Numbered from the stretch's first letter, positions 8,360 through 18,795 are shown. The stretch is 43,651 bases of DNA from Candidatus Woesearchaeota archaeon (GCA_013330595.1 DUIB01000016.1:1-43651); one strand, 5' to 3'. Numbers and translations are program-made. The notes: a model not told the origin generated them from the letters alone.

Positions 8360-8480
8360 TGACTTAGCTAAGTGAAGCGCTACCATCTCGGAAATGAGAA
8401 TTAATTCTCATTGTCCGCTCAATCTTGAAAACGTAGTTTTCAAGTAGAAGATGGTAACACTGCTTCAGAAAGCTAAGTCA
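8360..8480. ncRNA. Unassigned highly structured element (candidate ncRNA or small inverted-repeat element)
   Basis: Nested helices: TGACTTAGCT/AGCTAAGTCA (10 bp), GAAGC/GCTTC, TACCATCT/AGATGGTA, enclosing two hairpins CGGAaATGAGAATTAATTCTCATtgTCCG and CTTGAAAACgtaGTTTTCAAG. No long ORF. Confidence 0.6.
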
Positions 8481-8500
8481 GTACGATTTCCTGATGCATC

Positions 8501-8839
8501 CTATTTGAAAATGTCAGGATTCTTCTCATCAAACTCATGAGAAAGCAGGACTATCCATTCAGTGTCTGTCAAAGACTGAAGTGTATGTTTCTCAAATGGC
8601 TTTACTTTTAGGATATCGCCTTTCTTCATATTCACTTTTTGATGAAATCCTGTCTGGACATTCTGAAGTTCAGCAACCACCTCACCAGATATTAAATAGA
8701 ATATTTCACTTGTGAATTTATGATAATGCCTTCCTCTTATGCTATCTTTCTTGTTAAAGGCATGATTCATCTGTGTCCAAGGGCCACCTTTTACTACTTC
8801 AATCAATTTTCCCCTATCATCAGATATTATGTTTAACAT
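8501..8839 (-). CDS. Cupin / WxcM-like sugar isomerase-type protein
   Basis: DDRGKLIEVVKGGPWTQMNHAFNKKDSIRGRHYHKFTSEIFYLISGEVVAEL...VKPFEKHTLQSL cupin pattern. Confidence 0.7.
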   Translation of the reverse strand: MLNIISDDRGKLIEVVKGGPWTQMNHAFNKKDSIRGRHYHKFTSEIFYLISGEVVAELQNVQTGFHQKVNMKKGDILKVKPFEKHTLQSLTDTEWIVLLSHEFDEKNPDIFK

Positions 8840-8840
8840 T

Positions 8841-9743
8841 TTACCTCCCTGACATCTTAATCAATCCTTCCTTAAGGGATGTCTTGGCACTCCATTTCAG
8901 AATTTTTCTTGATTTAGTGTTATCCAGAACCAATTCTTTTTTTTGCATATTAGCATTTGGAGAGATGTCACATAGAAGTTTTTTCATCTTGAATATTGAT
9001 TGAGCATCTCTTAAAATGTCAGTAATTCTTGTGCCCTTGCCTTCACTTATATTAATTGTTTCATCTGTTATTTCATTTTTCAGTCCTGCCATAATAAGTG
9101 CATCTACAGCATCTTCTACATACAAGAAATCTAGCTTATTTTCAGGATTTTGGAAGAGCATTATTTTACTTTTGTTCATGATCGGATTGAGTATATCAAA
9201 TATTGGTCCTCTATTGCAGCCTTTACCGTATAAATATCCAAATCTTATTATTATATAATTTAAACCATAATTTCTGGAAAATTGCCTAATATAATTTTCT
9301 GATGTGTATTTGCTGAGTCCATAGAATGATTGTGGATTCGCATCAGACTCTTTAAGTTTAGTGCCAAAATTATCTGGATAAACTGCAATTGTTGAAGTAT
9401 ATACAAGCCTTATTTTTGTACCTTTAATTGGATTAAGCAATTCAATAGTACCGAGAGCATTTATTTTAAAGTCCTCTATTGGGAACTTGTTTGCATAATG
9501 GATTGATGGATTGGCTGCTAGGTGAAATATTATATCCTGCTCCAGAAGCATATCCTTGTATCCAGAAATATTTTTCATATCATCTTTGATATACTTAAAA
9601 TTATTATATGATTTTAGGTCTTGAATATTTCCTGGATTTCTATCAAAACCTGTAACATATGCTCCTTGACTTAACAGTCTTCTGCACAAGGCAGATCCTA
9701 GAAATCCTAAAGCTCCTGTTACAAATATCTTTTTATTTTTCAT
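8841..9743 (-). CDS. NAD-dependent nucleotide-sugar epimerase/dehydratase (extended SDR)
   Basis: KKIFVTGALGFLGSALCRRLL; YGLSKYTSE (YxxxK). Confidence 0.85.
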   Translation of the reverse strand: MKNKKIFVTGALGFLGSALCRRLLSQGAYVTGFDRNPGNIQDLKSYNNFKYIKDDMKNISGYKDMLLEQDIIFHLAANPSIHYANKFPIEDFKINALGTIELLNPIKGTKIRLVYTSTIAVYPDNFGTKLKESDANPQSFYGLSKYTSENYIRQFSRNYGLNYIIIRFGYLYGKGCNRGPIFDILNPIMNKSKIMLFQNPENKLDFLYVEDAVDALIMAGLKNEITDETINISEGKGTRITDILRDAQSIFKMKKLLCDISPNANMQKKELVLDNTKSRKILKWSAKTSLKEGLIKMSGR

Positions 9744-10459
9744 TTTTCCATTCTTATCTTGAATACATTGATTATAAATTTTATGGTTTCTTTTCCAAGC
9801 CTGATTTTAGTAGCATCCTCTCTATGCTCAAAATATTTTGTCGGAATCTCCTTAATTCTGAACCCTTTTTTCTTAGTCCAGAAGACAATTTCTGTAAGCA
9901 TGACATTGCCAGTAGGATGCAACTTAGATCTTATCTTCTTATAAATCTCTGACTTGAAAACCCGGAAATTGTTAGTCGTGTCATTAACTCCAACACCTAA
10001 AAGAACCTTAGCGATCAATTGTGCTGTCCTACTGGCCATTTCCTTAATTATCGGCTTACCAGAGAAACTACTGCCTTTGACATATCTCGAACCTATCACC
10101 ATATCTGCATCATTACTATCTAAAATTTTTATCATCGCAGGAAATATTTTTGGATCATGGCACAAATCAGAATCAAGTGTTGCTATATACCTGCCTTTTG
10201 CATTCCCGAAACCTTCAATCATTGAATTTGCAAATCCGCGATTCTTCTTTCTTATTATAATATTTATTGAATGAAATTTTTTCTTCATACTTCTTACTGC
10301 TTCTGCTGTACCATCAGGACTATTGTCATCCACGACAATTATCTCATAAAAGAATTGATTACCCAGGGCTTTAACAATCCTGGGGATAAGTATTTTTATG
10401 TTTCTTTTCTCATTATATGTCGGAATAATGACTGAAAGCTTAAGTTCGGATTTTTTCAT
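9740..10459 (-). CDS. GT2 polyprenol-phosphate mannosyltransferase-like
   Basis: LSVIIPTYNEKRNIKILIPRI...IIVVDDNSPDGTAEAV...DSDLCHDPK... Confidence 0.85.
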   Translation of the reverse strand: MKKSELKLSVIIPTYNEKRNIKILIPRIVKALGNQFFYEIIVVDDNSPDGTAEAVRSMKKKFHSINIIIRKKNRGFANSMIEGFGNAKGRYIATLDSDLCHDPKIFPAMIKILDSNDADMVIGSRYVKGSSFSGKPIIKEMASRTAQLIAKVLLGVGVNDTTNNFRVFKSEIYKKIRSKLHPTGNVMLTEIVFWTKKKGFRIKEIPTKYFEHREDATKIRLGKETIKFIINVFKIRMEK

Positions 10460-11715
10460 TTTTCAGATCTCATGATTTCCTCTGCAGTTTTTCTGCCTGA
10501 TAACATTGCAGAGCCTGTGGATGTTACTAATGGATATGTCATATAGTTTCCTGCAAAATACATTCCATCGATATTTGATTTTATTTGTGGATTTGTATAT
10601 GTCTTTGAAAATTTTGGTGAGGAATTTGGTATGCGAAAAATCTTATACCATAGAATATCGAGTTCATACTTGAAAACCCTTTTGAAATCTCTCTTATACA
10701 TTCTCAGAATCTGCTCATCATTCATTTTAAATAATTTACTCTTTTGATCTGTATTTGTGAAGATGTTAAGGACAGTATTCTCATGCATAGTTGCATTAAG
10801 ATTTGTTAATTGGAATATCCCAGAAAATGATACTCTTGGATTAAGGAACACCATCCAATAACTATCATTGATCTCTCTCTTTGTACCGATAATCACAGAT
10901 ATTGTACTAATATATTCTATGTTATCAAGAATCTTATCATTATATTCAGGCATCAATCTCCTAAATACAGGAACTGCCATAGTGTTTATCATAATATCTC
11001 CTTTTATTGTCTTTTCCTTAGCAATTACACCAATAAACCTACTGTTTTCTACTAAAATTTTTTGCACAGGATGCTCTTTTAAGATTTTTCCGTGATTACG
11101 AATTATTGTCTGTTCAAATTTATTTACTATTAGGCTAGTCCAGTCACCATGAGGAAGATATCCGAACTTACTAGAACCTTCTCTCTGAGCTAATCTTGAT
11201 CCTAACCAAGAGGCACTGACATCACTAGATGATAAGCCGAATTTAATGTTAATCAATGGCTCGAATATCTCTTTCCTTATTCTTTTGCCTGCCCAGTCAT
11301 CAAGCCATACTTGAGCATTCTTGTATTCTAGACTATTCCAATCTTTTTTAACAATGCATCTTATCATGAATTTCACAAAATTTATTTTGTCGAAGATACT
11401 TAGTGGTAATGTGAGAAAATCTTTTGGATTAGTCATAACATATAATTTTCCTCTTATCCAAAAGGACATCTTAATATGTTTCCATTGCATTTGATCATAT
11501 ATGCCAAGCAGTCTTAGAAAATATACTAGATTATTGTCTTTAGATAATATATGATGATAACCTATTGGAATACGAGCTCCATTTATCTCAAAACTTGATG
11601 CCAGTCCTCCAAGAACCTTATCTCTCTCAATGACTGTGACATGAAACTTTTTAGAAAGAAAATATGCAGCTGACAATCCTGCAAAACCTCCACCTAAGAT
11701 AAGAATTTTTTTCAT
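10456..11715 (-). CDS. FAD-dependent amine-oxidase-like oxidoreductase
   Basis: KKILILGGGFAGLSAAYFLSKKFHVTVIERDKVLGGLASS; C-terminal GMYFAGNYMTYPLVTSTGSAMLSGRKTAEEI. Confidence 0.8.
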   Translation of the reverse strand: MKKILILGGGFAGLSAAYFLSKKFHVTVIERDKVLGGLASSFEINGARIPIGYHHILSKDNNLVYFLRLLGIYDQMQWKHIKMSFWIRGKLYVMTNPKDFLTLPLSIFDKINFVKFMIRCIVKKDWNSLEYKNAQVWLDDWAGKRIRKEIFEPLINIKFGLSSSDVSASWLGSRLAQREGSSKFGYLPHGDWTSLIVNKFEQTIIRNHGKILKEHPVQKILVENSRFIGVIAKEKTIKGDIMINTMAVPVFRRLMPEYNDKILDNIEYISTISVIIGTKREINDSYWMVFLNPRVSFSGIFQLTNLNATMHENTVLNIFTNTDQKSKLFKMNDEQILRMYKRDFKRVFKYELDILWYKIFRIPNSSPKFSKTYTNPQIKSNIDGMYFAGNYMTYPLVTSTGSAMLSGRKTAEEIMRSEK

Positions 11716-12767
11716 TAGCTATCAATTCTTTGTTTCTTTAATTCTGAAAAATCCGCCTGAATCATCATCTTAGCCAAATCCTTGAACTTTGTTCTAGGTT
11801 CCCAACCTAACTCTCTTTTTGCTTTCGAAGAATCTCCTTGCAGCAGATCAACCTCTGTAGGTCTGAAATATCTAGGATCAACTTCTACGATAGTTCTGCC
11901 TGTATCTTCATCAATACCAACTTCATTTAATCCTTCGCCTCTCCAAGCTATATTGATTCCTAGCTCCTCGCAACATACTGTTATGAACTCTCTGACACTA
12001 TGAGTCTCTCCTGTGGCAATCACATAATCATCTGGTTTATCCTGCTGTAACATCAGCCACATAGACTCTACATACTCTTTGGCATATCCCCAATCCCTAT
12101 TAGCATCAAGATTTCCTATATATAACTTATCTTGCACACCCAACTTAATTTTACTCAATGTACGAGTTATTTTTCTTGTCACAAAATTCTCCCCTCTTCT
12201 TGGAGATTCATGATTAAATAGTATGCCATTGCAGATAAACATATTGTATGCTTCCCGATAATTTTTTGATATCCAGAATGCATATAATTTAGCAACACCA
12301 TAAGGGCTTCTCGGATAGAATGATGTATTCTCTGTTTGAGGTATCTCTTGTACCTTACCGAACAATTCGCTTGTTGATGCATGATAAATTCTTGTATTCT
12401 TCAATCCTAATAATCTTACAGCCTCAAGAATCCTTAGTGTTCCAAGAGCATCAACATTTGCTGTGAATTCTGAAGTTGCAAATGATATAAGAACATGACT
12501 TTGAGCAGCCAGGTTGTATATCTCATCAGGTTGAATCTCTTTTATTATTGAAATAAGGCTTATAGCATCACCCATATCTCCGTAATGCAAGATGAACATC
12601 TTGCTTCTGTGATAATAATCATGATGCAGATGCTCAATCCTCTTCCTATTGAAAGTGCTTGCTTGGCGTACTAATCCATGGACTTCATAACCTTTCTCTA
12701 ACAAAAATTCAGCAAGATAAGACCCATCTTGTCCTGTTACACCTGTTATCAAAGCCTTTTTGACCAT
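11715..12767 (-). CDS. gmd: GDP-mannose 4,6-dehydratase
   Basis: [37 protein letters not shown]...[34 protein letters not shown]...[20 protein letters not shown]. Confidence 0.95.
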   Translation of the reverse strand: MVKKALITGVTGQDGSYLAEFLLEKGYEVHGLVRQASTFNRKRIEHLHHDYYHRSKMFILHYGDMGDAISLISIIKEIQPDEIYNLAAQSHVLISFATSEFTANVDALGTLRILEAVRLLGLKNTRIYHASTSELFGKVQEIPQTENTSFYPRSPYGVAKLYAFWISKNYREAYNMFICNGILFNHESPRRGENFVTRKITRTLSKIKLGVQDKLYIGNLDANRDWGYAKEYVESMWLMLQQDKPDDYVIATGETHSVREFITVCCEELGINIAWRGEGLNEVGIDEDTGRTIVEVDPRYFRPTEVDLLQGDSSKAKRELGWEPRTKFKDLAKMMIQADFSELKKQRIDS

Positions 12768-12844
12768 TAATGCACCTTGTCTGTTTTCTGAGGATATGAA
12801 GATATTTTAAAAATCTTTCGCCAAGAAAGCATTATCCAATAAAT

Positions 12845-12908
12845 AGATAAAGGAAGTAATAGATAAAGGAAGTAATAGATAAAGGAAGTAATAGATAAAG
12901 GAAGTAAT
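12845..12908. repeat. Short tandem repeat, four exact 16-bp copies of agataaaggaagtaat plus a degenerate partial copy
   Basis: Four consecutive identical 16-mers, then agattaaag; lies between the GT-C gene and gmd. Confidence 0.95.
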
Positions 12909-12926
12909 AGATTAAAGAATTTATTT

Positions 12927-14705
12927 CTAACTCTCTTTCAGCCTAAATAACTGCCCGACTGTTTGGCCTTGCACAACAACATTATGCACAGGAATCCATA
13001 ATGAAGTGAATTCTTCAGATAGATTTTGAGGAGGAATCAATAATAGATCCTGCATATTGGCTCTTTCTGGTGGGACAGCAATATCATATCTATCATAAGC
13101 CTCAACAAATGCAATTTTATTCTCAACTAAAAACTGTTTTAAATCAGGCCTTACTCTCATGTAATTCTGGAATATGTTCTGATCAAGATAAAGATACTTT
13201 ACATTATATCTATCCAGTATTTCTTTTGTTAAGTCAACATTATTCCCGTACATTGCTACAGTAGCTTCTGCTATCCTCTTATCAATATCCACATAATAAC
13301 TTGCATGAGTCCTTCTTGTAAGCATCACTTTTCTTCCTGATACAATAGCCAGCATGAACCCCGACTCATCATTGCTTAAGACAGTCTCATCCTTAGCCAT
13401 ATTCTTTTCAAGAAAATCACCTAATGCATACAGGGATTTAACATAGGCTGGATCGCTCCTTCCAGCTTTATCCCATTGATCATTTGACATAACACTATAC
13501 TTATGAGAGAAAGATATTACAATAATGATTAATGCAGCAATGAATACCAGTTTTTTGATATTTTCCTTTTTCATGAAAGAGCTTATTGTCAATATTCCGA
13601 AAACAAAAAATATAGGGATAAAAAAATACAGATAAGCCATTTTCTGCGGCAAGAATGACCAATGCAACAATGGACGTGTTATAAGATGATGCTGTAAAAT
13701 AATGATATTTCCTATAAACAATGCAAGGACAAAAATATTTTCAAACCTTTTTTTGGAAAACAGCATGCTTAAGATTCCTATAAGCGATATCAATGTGAAG
13801 ATAATGGTTATTATACTGCTTGTATCAAAGAATAATCCCTTAAAACTGCTTAGTATCCATGAAGGGCCAAGCAGCCCTATTTTTTCATCACCCCATTTTG
13901 TGACTAGATTGTACTCTTTCATTTGATATTTAATCAACAGTGGCAAAAAGAAAATTAATGAAATAAGAATCGCTACGATAAATAGAGGATAATATTTCTT
14001 GATATATGAATAGATTGTCTTCCATAGATTGATAGAATTTTTGTGTTTATGATTATTCACTAATTCTTTAATGAAAAAATACACGATCACAACACCAGAT
14101 GTCATAATTATCCCAACAAATATTCCTCCCCATATCAATGATGTCAATCCCAAAAAAAGTCCTGCAAATACTGAATCTATCAGCTTATTTTCCTGTTCGT
14201 ATTTAAGCCAGAAATACAGGAATAATGGTATTGTCAAGAAAACTGCCACTCCAGCAGATTTCGGAAAATACCAATGCACAAATCCGATAAAAGAGAGCGA
14301 TGTCAATAAAGCCCATCTCTTAATCTTGAAGATCCTTAATCCTAACACATACCATGCTATTGCAGACAATATTAATGTGATTAAGGGAAAATATAATACA
14401 ACACCATCAACACTAACACCTGTTATCTTGACAAATAAAGCCTGCAATGCAAATACAAGATAAGGGTAATATTGTATCTCATTTGCATAAAAGCCATCAG
14501 ACCATACAGGATTTCCTGCAACAATATTCTTTACAAAGCCCCTGTCTCTGTAAATGTCTCCTCCAAAAATAGGCGAGGGCAGTTGCTTGAACTGGCTTAT
14601 ATGAATCCCATAAATTATTACAGAAACAGCCACCACACATATCAATGCATATTCTTCCCAAGACAATCTTTTTATATCTATTCTCGGATAATGATCATCA
14701 CCCAT
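12927..14705 (-). CDS. Polytopic membrane glycosyltransferase (GT-C-like)
   Basis: 592 aa with many TM segments; acidic motif after TM1 (FGGDIYRDRGFVKNIVAGNP); soluble C-terminal region. Confidence 0.65.
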   Translation of the reverse strand: MGDDHYPRIDIKRLSWEEYALICVVAVSVIIYGIHISQFKQLPSPIFGGDIYRDRGFVKNIVAGNPVWSDGFYANEIQYYPYLVFALQALFVKITGVSVDGVVLYFPLITLILSAIAWYVLGLRIFKIKRWALLTSLSFIGFVHWYFPKSAGVAVFLTIPLFLYFWLKYEQENKLIDSVFAGLFLGLTSLIWGGIFVGIIMTSGVVIVYFFIKELVNNHKHKNSINLWKTIYSYIKKYYPLFIVAILISLIFFLPLLIKYQMKEYNLVTKWGDEKIGLLGPSWILSSFKGLFFDTSSIITIIFTLISLIGILSMLFSKKRFENIFVLALFIGNIIILQHHLITRPLLHWSFLPQKMAYLYFFIPIFFVFGILTISSFMKKENIKKLVFIAALIIIVISFSHKYSVMSNDQWDKAGRSDPAYVKSLYALGDFLEKNMAKDETVLSNDESGFMLAIVSGRKVMLTRRTHASYYVDIDKRIAEATVAMYGNNVDLTKEILDRYNVKYLYLDQNIFQNYMRVRPDLKQFLVENKIAFVEAYDRYDIAVPPERANMQDLLLIPPQNLSEEFTSLWIPVHNVVVQGQTVGQLFRLKES

Positions 14706-14824
14706 AATCCCGAATAGAATAATATATTTATAAAGTTATTTAATGACACATCTGCCAATCAAGAGATGCCAAAACACTATTATGTTTTAACAATATTTAT
14801 AAAATCCCTCCAATTGGCAATAGT
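14706..14824. promoter_or_regulatory. Divergent intergenic promoter region
   Basis: Divergent gene starts with AT-rich TATA-like sequences on both sides (tatatttataaagtt; aatatttataaaatccc). Confidence 0.5.
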
Positions 14825-15898
14825 ATGTTTAATTTGACAAAATTTGCAGATAAGCATATTCTTGACAGTATATTGTTTCTATGGCAGAGAAGGAGGAATC
14901 AGCTTCCAAAAAAAATCAATAGCATAATGTTCATAAAATTATGGGCATTAGGAGATTCTGTCAATACACTGCCATTGATATCAGAAACAAAGAAGAGATA
15001 TCCTAAAACAAAAATAACTGTCCTTGCCTCTAAAAACAATATGCAAGTCTATAGAAACCAATTGTTTATTGATGAATTAATCGGGCTTTCAGGCATTAAC
15101 AAGATCCTATGGAAAAAATTTGATGTGGTCTTTGATCTTGAGCCATATCTTAATATATCTGCCATAATCGCAAGACACACAGGAGATTTAACTATCGGAT
15201 TCTCTGATCAGAAGAGAAGCAGATTATATGATCTATCAGGGAAATTTCATCAGGACAAGCATATTGTGATCACATATATGGATCTGGCAAAACATATCAA
15301 TGTATTGAATATCCCGAAAGAATTAATTAAATTAAGGTCCGGCAAGGAATCTGAGGAAAAGATCAAAATACTATTCGATGAATTAAAGATAAAGAATAAT
15401 GCAAAAATAATAGGATTTTGCGCAGGAGCAGGAAAAAATGTCAAGGAAAGAGAGTGGCCAAAAGAAAAATTTAAAGCCCTTGCCATTAGATTATTGGGAG
15501 ATAAGAACAATATCATAATACTTACTGGATCAAAAGAGGAATATGAATTGAATGAATTCATAAGAAACAATAATCCAAGGATCTATAATTTTTCAGGAAA
15601 GGTTGATTTAGAGAGCTTATTCTGCCTAATCAAGAAATTTAAAATATTCATCAGCAATGATACTGGCCCAATGCATATTGCTGCAGCACAAGGAGTCAAA
15701 ACAATAGGCTTATTTGGCCCAAATACTCCAAAGATCTGGGCTCCTTATGGGAAAAATAATATATCGATATTCCATCAGCAAAAAGGATGTCCTTTTCTTG
15801 ACAACACCTTGCACGAGTTAGTGCCAAGGCATTTGACACAAACTCAGAAATCATGCATGGATGCAATAACTGTGAATGAAGTAATGAGGCATATATGA
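14825..15898 (+). CDS. GT9 glycosyltransferase (heptosyltransferase-like)
   Basis: IMFIKLWALGDSVNTLPLISETKKRYPKTKITVLASKNN...FISNDTGPMHIAAAQGVKTIGLFGPNTPKIWAPYG. Confidence 0.85.
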   Translation: MFNLTKFADKHILDSILFLWQRRRNQLPKKINSIMFIKLWALGDSVNTLPLISETKKRYPKTKITVLASKNNMQVYRNQLFIDELIGLSGINKILWKKFDVVFDLEPYLNISAIIARHTGDLTIGFSDQKRSRLYDLSGKFHQDKHIVITYMDLAKHINVLNIPKELIKLRSGKESEEKIKILFDELKIKNNAKIIGFCAGAGKNVKEREWPKEKFKALAIRLLGDKNNIIILTGSKEEYELNEFIRNNNPRIYNFSGKVDLESLFCLIKKFKIFISNDTGPMHIAAAQGVKTIGLFGPNTPKIWAPYGKNNISIFHQQKGCPFLDNTLHELVPRHLTQTQKSCMDAITVNEVMRHI

Positions 15899-16923
15899 AC
15901 AAACCGAAAAAAACAGTGATCAAGATTCTATTGTTCAAGACAGGAGCAATAGGAGACACAATAATGACAACGCCCCTATTGAGGCAATTAAGGGAGCATT
16001 TTCCTAGAGCCGAGATAGACTATTTGATAGGAGACATTGCATCACAAGCCTTAGAGGACAATCCCCATATCGACAACATAATGAAATTCAACCCAGATAT
16101 TTTCTTTAAAAGAAAAATTTTTGCATACCTAAAATTAATAAAAAATATCAGAAAAAGAAAATATGACTGCATTTTTGTTCTTGACAAACATCATATATTC
16201 AATTATACCTCTGCATTGTTTCATATACCTATCAGGATTGGTTTTGACAGGATGGGCAAAGAGGGAACTAAACTGACTAATAAGGTTTATTTTGATGGAA
16301 CAAGACATGAGATATATTATTATCTGGATCTTCTGAAAGCATGTGGCAAAAAACCAGACTATAAGGATATTCAGACAGAGATATCATTAAGTTCAAAAGA
16401 TCTTGCTTATGCAAGAGATATCATAAAAAAATACAAGATCAATAAAAGAATCATTGTAATATCGCCTGGAGGAGCAAATAATCCTGGGCAAAAGGCATTA
16501 AGCAAGACCTGGCCAAAAGAGAATTACAGAGAATTGGTTTCTTTATTGAAAAATGATTATAAAATAATATTTATAGGAGATAAAAATGACAAACAGTTAT
16601 GTGATTATATCTCCAAGGATAATCCTGGCATAATAAATCTGTGTGGCAAGACAGCAATAAAACAGGCCGCAGCAATAATGAAGCATGCATATAAAATAAT
16701 AACCAATGATTCAGGGTCAATGCATATTGCAACCTGTGTGAACAATAACATCATTGCATTATTCGGGCCTACAGACCCGAAAAGATTTGCACCAATTACA
16801 AAAAATGGCAAATGTCTCTGGAAATCAAAAAAAGTCTTAAATGATATCTATGGAAATTTCAGTGAAGACAATCAAAAGAATATAGGAAAAATATCAGTGC
16901 GAGATGTAATAAAATGTATCTAA
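15895..16923 (+). CDS. GT9 glycosyltransferase (heptosyltransferase-like)
   Basis: ILLFKTGAIGDTIMTTPLLRQLREHFPRAEIDYLIG...ITNDSGSMHIATCVNNNIIALFGPTDPKRFAP. Confidence 0.87.
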   Translation: MNKPKKTVIKILLFKTGAIGDTIMTTPLLRQLREHFPRAEIDYLIGDIASQALEDNPHIDNIMKFNPDIFFKRKIFAYLKLIKNIRKRKYDCIFVLDKHHIFNYTSALFHIPIRIGFDRMGKEGTKLTNKVYFDGTRHEIYYYLDLLKACGKKPDYKDIQTEISLSSKDLAYARDIIKKYKINKRIIVISPGGANNPGQKALSKTWPKENYRELVSLLKNDYKIIFIGDKNDKQLCDYISKDNPGIINLCGKTAIKQAAAIMKHAYKIITNDSGSMHIATCVNNNIIALFGPTDPKRFAPITKNGKCLWKSKKVLNDIYGNFSEDNQKNIGKISVRDVIKCI

Positions 16924-17870
16924 CAAAAAAAATATATTGGCCTATACTGTTAATAATAGATCTTTTTGGCAACATATTGTTTTTCTGGAAAAGATTTAAG
17001 TCTCAACCATCAAGGCCAAAAAAAATCCTGTTCATCAGATTGGAGCATATAGGGGATATGATCATGTCAACTCCGGTTTTCGAGACTTGGAAAAAGAATA
17101 ATCCTGACTGTGAAGTCCATGTTCTTTGCAGGACACTGACAGAGCCACTGATAAAGAATAATCCAAATGTTGATAAGATAATTGTCTTTGACTCTGAATG
17201 GATGCTGAAAAGACAGGATGATAAGAAACAGGATAAAAGTAAAATAATAAAAGTATTGCAAAAGGAAAAATATGATATTGTATTTGAGATGCATGGTGAT
17301 CCAAGGAATATAATGTTAGCAAACAAATTAAGAACATATACTATAGGATATTCTTGCAGAGGACTAGGATTTTTGCTTAACAAAATCATTGAATATGAAT
17401 CAGATAAGCAGATGATAAAACAAAATCTTGAACTGATAAGGCCATTTTGCAAGGACATTTATGAAACAACCAAGATCTATAGCGACAATAAAGCAAATAA
17501 TGATTGTTCAAAATTAATGAAAAAATACAGATTAATCAAAGGTAAATTCATTATCATTAATCCGAAATCTGGAAGAGCTGAAAAAGATCTTACAAACGAT
17601 GAAGTGTGGCAATCAATCAAAAAATATCCCACATTTAAGATAATAATTACAGGTTCACAATCAGAAAGACCCAATAATGATCAATATGCAAAGAAAAACA
17701 TTATAAATATATGCGGACAAACAGACTTATTGGCATTAGCAGAACTTGTAAAAAATGCAAAATTAGTAATAGGTCCGGATACAGGGATAATGCATATAGC
17801 AAAGGCAGCAGGAACAACATTCAAGTGCATATATAAGACTACAAACAGCAAGGTATGGGGTTATGACTAA
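16914..17870 (+). CDS. GT9 glycosyltransferase (heptosyltransferase-like)
   Basis: ILFIRLEHIGDMIMSTPVFETWKKNNPDCEVHVLCR...VIGPDTGIMHIAKAAGTTFKCIY. Confidence 0.85.
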   Translation: MYLTKKIYWPILLIIDLFGNILFFWKRFKSQPSRPKKILFIRLEHIGDMIMSTPVFETWKKNNPDCEVHVLCRTLTEPLIKNNPNVDKIIVFDSEWMLKRQDDKKQDKSKIIKVLQKEKYDIVFEMHGDPRNIMLANKLRTYTIGYSCRGLGFLLNKIIEYESDKQMIKQNLELIRPFCKDIYETTKIYSDNKANNDCSKLMKKYRLIKGKFIIINPKSGRAEKDLTNDEVWQSIKKYPTFKIIITGSQSERPNNDQYAKKNIINICGQTDLLALAELVKNAKLVIGPDTGIMHIAKAAGTTFKCIYKTTNSKVWGYD

Positions 17871-18615
17871 AATGGGAAAAAGCATTAAAACAAGCAACAG
17901 GATTAAAATCAGCATCATCATCCCTGCGTATAATGAAGAATCCAGAATGAAATCTTTTCTCGAAGAAATAATGAGTTTCTGCAAATCAAAATTAAAAAAT
18001 TATGAATTGATATTTGTTGATGATGGATCAAAGGATGATACTAAAAAAATCTTTGAGAGATTCAAATCAAGAAACAGCAATATACAATTAATATCCTACT
18101 CTCCGAATCATGGGAAGGGTTATGCTGTAAAAAAGGGAATATTTGCTGCCAGAGGAGAATATGTATTGTTCATAGACATTGATGGATCAATACAGCCTAA
18201 AGAGATTCCTAAAATGTTGCAGATGCTCAAGAAGTATCCTGTTGTAGTAGGATCAAGGGCTCTTGCAAGTTCCAATGTAAAACAATCACTCTTAAGGAAG
18301 ATGACCTCATCCCTGTTTAACCCATACGTAAACTTTCTCTTTCATAATAAGGTAAATGATCATTTATGCGGATTTAAGGGGTTTCACAAAGAAATTGCAA
18401 AACAATTGTTCAAGGATTTGATAAATGAGCGATGGCTTTTTGATGTGGAATTATTCTATAAAATTCGTAAAAGGAAAATCAGATTTTATGAACAGCCAAT
18501 AGATTGGATCCATAAGGAAGACAGCAAAATGAAATTCATAGACCCTTTAAAAATGCTCTATGAATTAATCTATATCAGGATCCAATTGGCATCACGTCTG
18601 AGAAAATACAAATAA
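17863..18615 (+). CDS. GT2 glycosyltransferase (polyprenyl-phosphate glucosyltransferase-like)
   Basis: ISIIIPAYNEESRMKSFLEEI...ELIFVDDGSKDDTKKIFERF...NHGKGYAVKKG. Confidence 0.87.
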   Translation: MTKMGKSIKTSNRIKISIIIPAYNEESRMKSFLEEIMSFCKSKLKNYELIFVDDGSKDDTKKIFERFKSRNSNIQLISYSPNHGKGYAVKKGIFAARGEYVLFIDIDGSIQPKEIPKMLQMLKKYPVVVGSRALASSNVKQSLLRKMTSSLFNPYVNFLFHNKVNDHLCGFKGFHKEIAKQLFKDLINERWLFDVELFYKIRKRKIRFYEQPIDWIHKEDSKMKFIDPLKMLYELIYIRIQLASRLRKYK

Positions 18616-18795
18616 TGGCTGCAAAATAATCCTCCAAGCATTTTATCTCCAAAATCAATGATAATTAATTAATCATTAATTATAATCATCAATTATAATC
18701 ATCAATTAAAAAAAGAATATTTAAATACTGCAGATGAAAACGCAATATCTAGCAAGCAGTAATCCAAAGCAAGGGTAATAAAGAATATTGATAAA

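Noticed and set aside
8180-8386. 68-aa minus-strand ORF
   Set aside because: Overlaps the 5S rRNA and its promoter; spurious.
12845-12917. CRISPR array
   Set aside because: Repeats are 16 bp, directly contiguous and without spacers; a simple tandem repeat.
17003-17458. 151-aa minus-strand ORF
   Set aside because: Antisense to a clear GT9 gene.
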